A stretch of 64,000 bases of DNA from Montifringilla adamsi (Eukaryota; Chordata; Aves; Passeriformes; Passeridae). The stretch covers positions 232,793 through 296,792 of the forward strand of contig JAGGNK010015558.1 of NCBI GenBank assembly GCA_017590115.1, written 5' to 3'. Positions within the stretch are counted from its first letter, which is position 1. Every line of letters starts with the position of its first letter. This document shows positions 63,626 to 64,000 of this stretch, in pieces. Below the pieces are notes generated by a model, which ran no database searches, was not told the DNA's origin, and saw only the letters and a program-made list of their open reading frames with translations. Position numbers and translations under genes: made by a program.

Positions 63626-64000
63626 TTAACAGTTAGAGATCCGTGCCGCGAAGCCGGGGGTGGCGGGCAGGGCGGCGGCGGGGGGCAGGCCGCTCCCGGC
63701 GCTCTGCGGGCCACCCCGCGAGGGGGGCCGAGAGCCACCGGCAGCGTCCCCACCGCCCGCCCCGCCGCCGCCGCCACCTACGCCTCCACCGCGCACGGGC
63801 GACCGCGGCAGCAGGGCGGCGGTGTGGAGGTCGCCCACATCCTCCTCGTCCTCTTCCTCGTCGTCGTCCTCGTCCTCCTCCTCGTCCTCGGCGTAGGAGC
63901 GGCGGCGGCGGCGGGTCCGTGGCTCCTCGTCGTCCTCCTCGTCGTCTTCCTCGCCCACCACATCGATGTCGGTCTCCTCAGCCAGAGTCGACGCCTCGGA
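63430..64000. promoter_or_regulatory. CpG island over FOXD1
   Basis: Very GC-rich with dense CG dinucleotides across the FOXD1 coding fragment and the proximal 3' UTR, running off the right edge. Such islands are typical of FOX genes. The GGC/GCC and GAG/GAC triplet runs inside it are hard to sequence and assemble, which bears on the missing forkhead segment. Confidence 0.7.
63626..64000 (-). CDS. FOXD1: FOXD1 forkhead transcription factor, partial (start beyond window) and lacking the forkhead domain
   Basis: FOXD1 is a nuclear winged-helix transcription factor, known in the family for roles in kidney stroma and in forebrain and retina patterning. The frame is open from the window edge and gives 124 residues before TAA at 63626-63628. 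Residues 1-18 contain LAEETDIDVVGEE, the FOXD1 N-terminal signature, then acidic runs and an Arg block followed by SYAEDE (about 28-38) as in mammalian FOXD1. Next come an acidic run (about 38-54), a Gly-rich stretch (about 70-85), a Ser-Ala-Gly-Ser-Gly (100-104) and an Ala/Pro-rich end with terminal FAARISNC, against the FTARISNC I recall for FOXD1. The ATG is probably about 21 bases outside the window. No forkhead motif (KPPYSYIAL, NSIRHNLSLN) occurs in any frame here. Mammalian FOXD1 is about 465 residues, so roughly 330 are missing without a frameshift. An assembly collapse is the likeliest cause, but a real deletion or retrocopy is possible. Family assignment is strong; gene integrity is doubtful. 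Confidence 0.88.
   Translation of the reverse strand, partial: SEASTLAEETDIDVVGEEDDEEDDEEPRTRRRRRSYAEDEEEDEDDDEEEDEEDVGDLHTAALLPRSPVRGGGVGGGGGGAGGGDAAGGSRPPSRGGPQSAGSGLPPAAALPATPGFAARISNC

Noticed and set aside
63382..63777. 131-codon minus frame overlapping FOXD1 in another phase
   Set aside because: A GC-rich shadow of the FOXD1 frame. It has no family signature, whereas the FOXD1 phase matches at both ends.
63660..63896. Plus-strand frame ending in polySer
   Set aside because: Antisense translation of the acidic GAG/GAC runs of FOXD1.
1..64000. tRNA, rRNA, CRISPR arrays, bacterial operons or LTR pairs
   Set aside because: Read for on both strands; no cloverleaf with conserved A/B boxes, no regularly spaced repeats and no matching long terminal repeats were seen.

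Overview
This is a vertebrate, most likely avian, genomic window. It is mostly non-coding, and the only protein-coding gene I can identify is FOXD1, cut by the right-hand edge on the minus strand. The bird assignment is an inference. The recognisable interspersed repeats are mainly old, minus-strand CR1 LINE fragments (about 104-1285, 6940-7540 and probably 32150-32480), and repeat load is otherwise low. Mammalian LINE/SINE families such as L1 and Alu are absent, and AT-rich DNA alternates with very GC-rich, CpG-dense patches. From memory, FOXD1 is Z-linked in chicken, so this may be a Z chromosome; the window itself cannot prove that.

Layout. Positions 1 to about 46000 are an AT-rich gene desert with CR1 remnants, weak traces of older repeats (MIR-like at 20560-20640; an L2-like reverse-transcriptase trace near 33040-33145), microsatellites and homopolymer tracts. 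From about 46000 to 61700 the composition changes sharply. CpG-rich patches (roughly 46640-46840, 49240-50290, 51220-51425, 53725-54200, 55530-56010, 56570-57130, 58560-59500, 60715-61625) alternate with simple repeats, a 97-bp tandem duplication and a 170-base assembly gap. This stretch lies 3' of FOXD1 and may hold its regulatory landscape, but I see no convincing coding gene in it. From about 61700 to 63000 the DNA is AT-rich and T-rich. From 63000 to 64000 lie the FOXD1 3' UTR and coding sequence, under a CpG island.

Main observation. The FOXD1 reading frame enters at 64000 with the family's N-terminal signature (LAEETDIDVVGE, acidic runs, the RRRRRSYAEDE block). It passes through a Gly-rich stretch and ends at 63626 with F-A-A-R-I-S-N-C-stop, which closely resembles the FOXD1 C-terminus. 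The forkhead DNA-binding domain and most of the C-terminal half, together about 330 codons, are absent, yet the frame is unbroken. The commonest explanation would be collapse or drop-out of a GC-rich segment in the assembly. A true deletion allele or a retrocopy are alternatives. A genomic A27 tract (minus strand) begins 13 bases after the AATAAA signal, which is compatible with a retrocopy but also with chance, since long A/T tracts are common here.

I found no other system of genes working together, no RNA genes and no CRISPR array.
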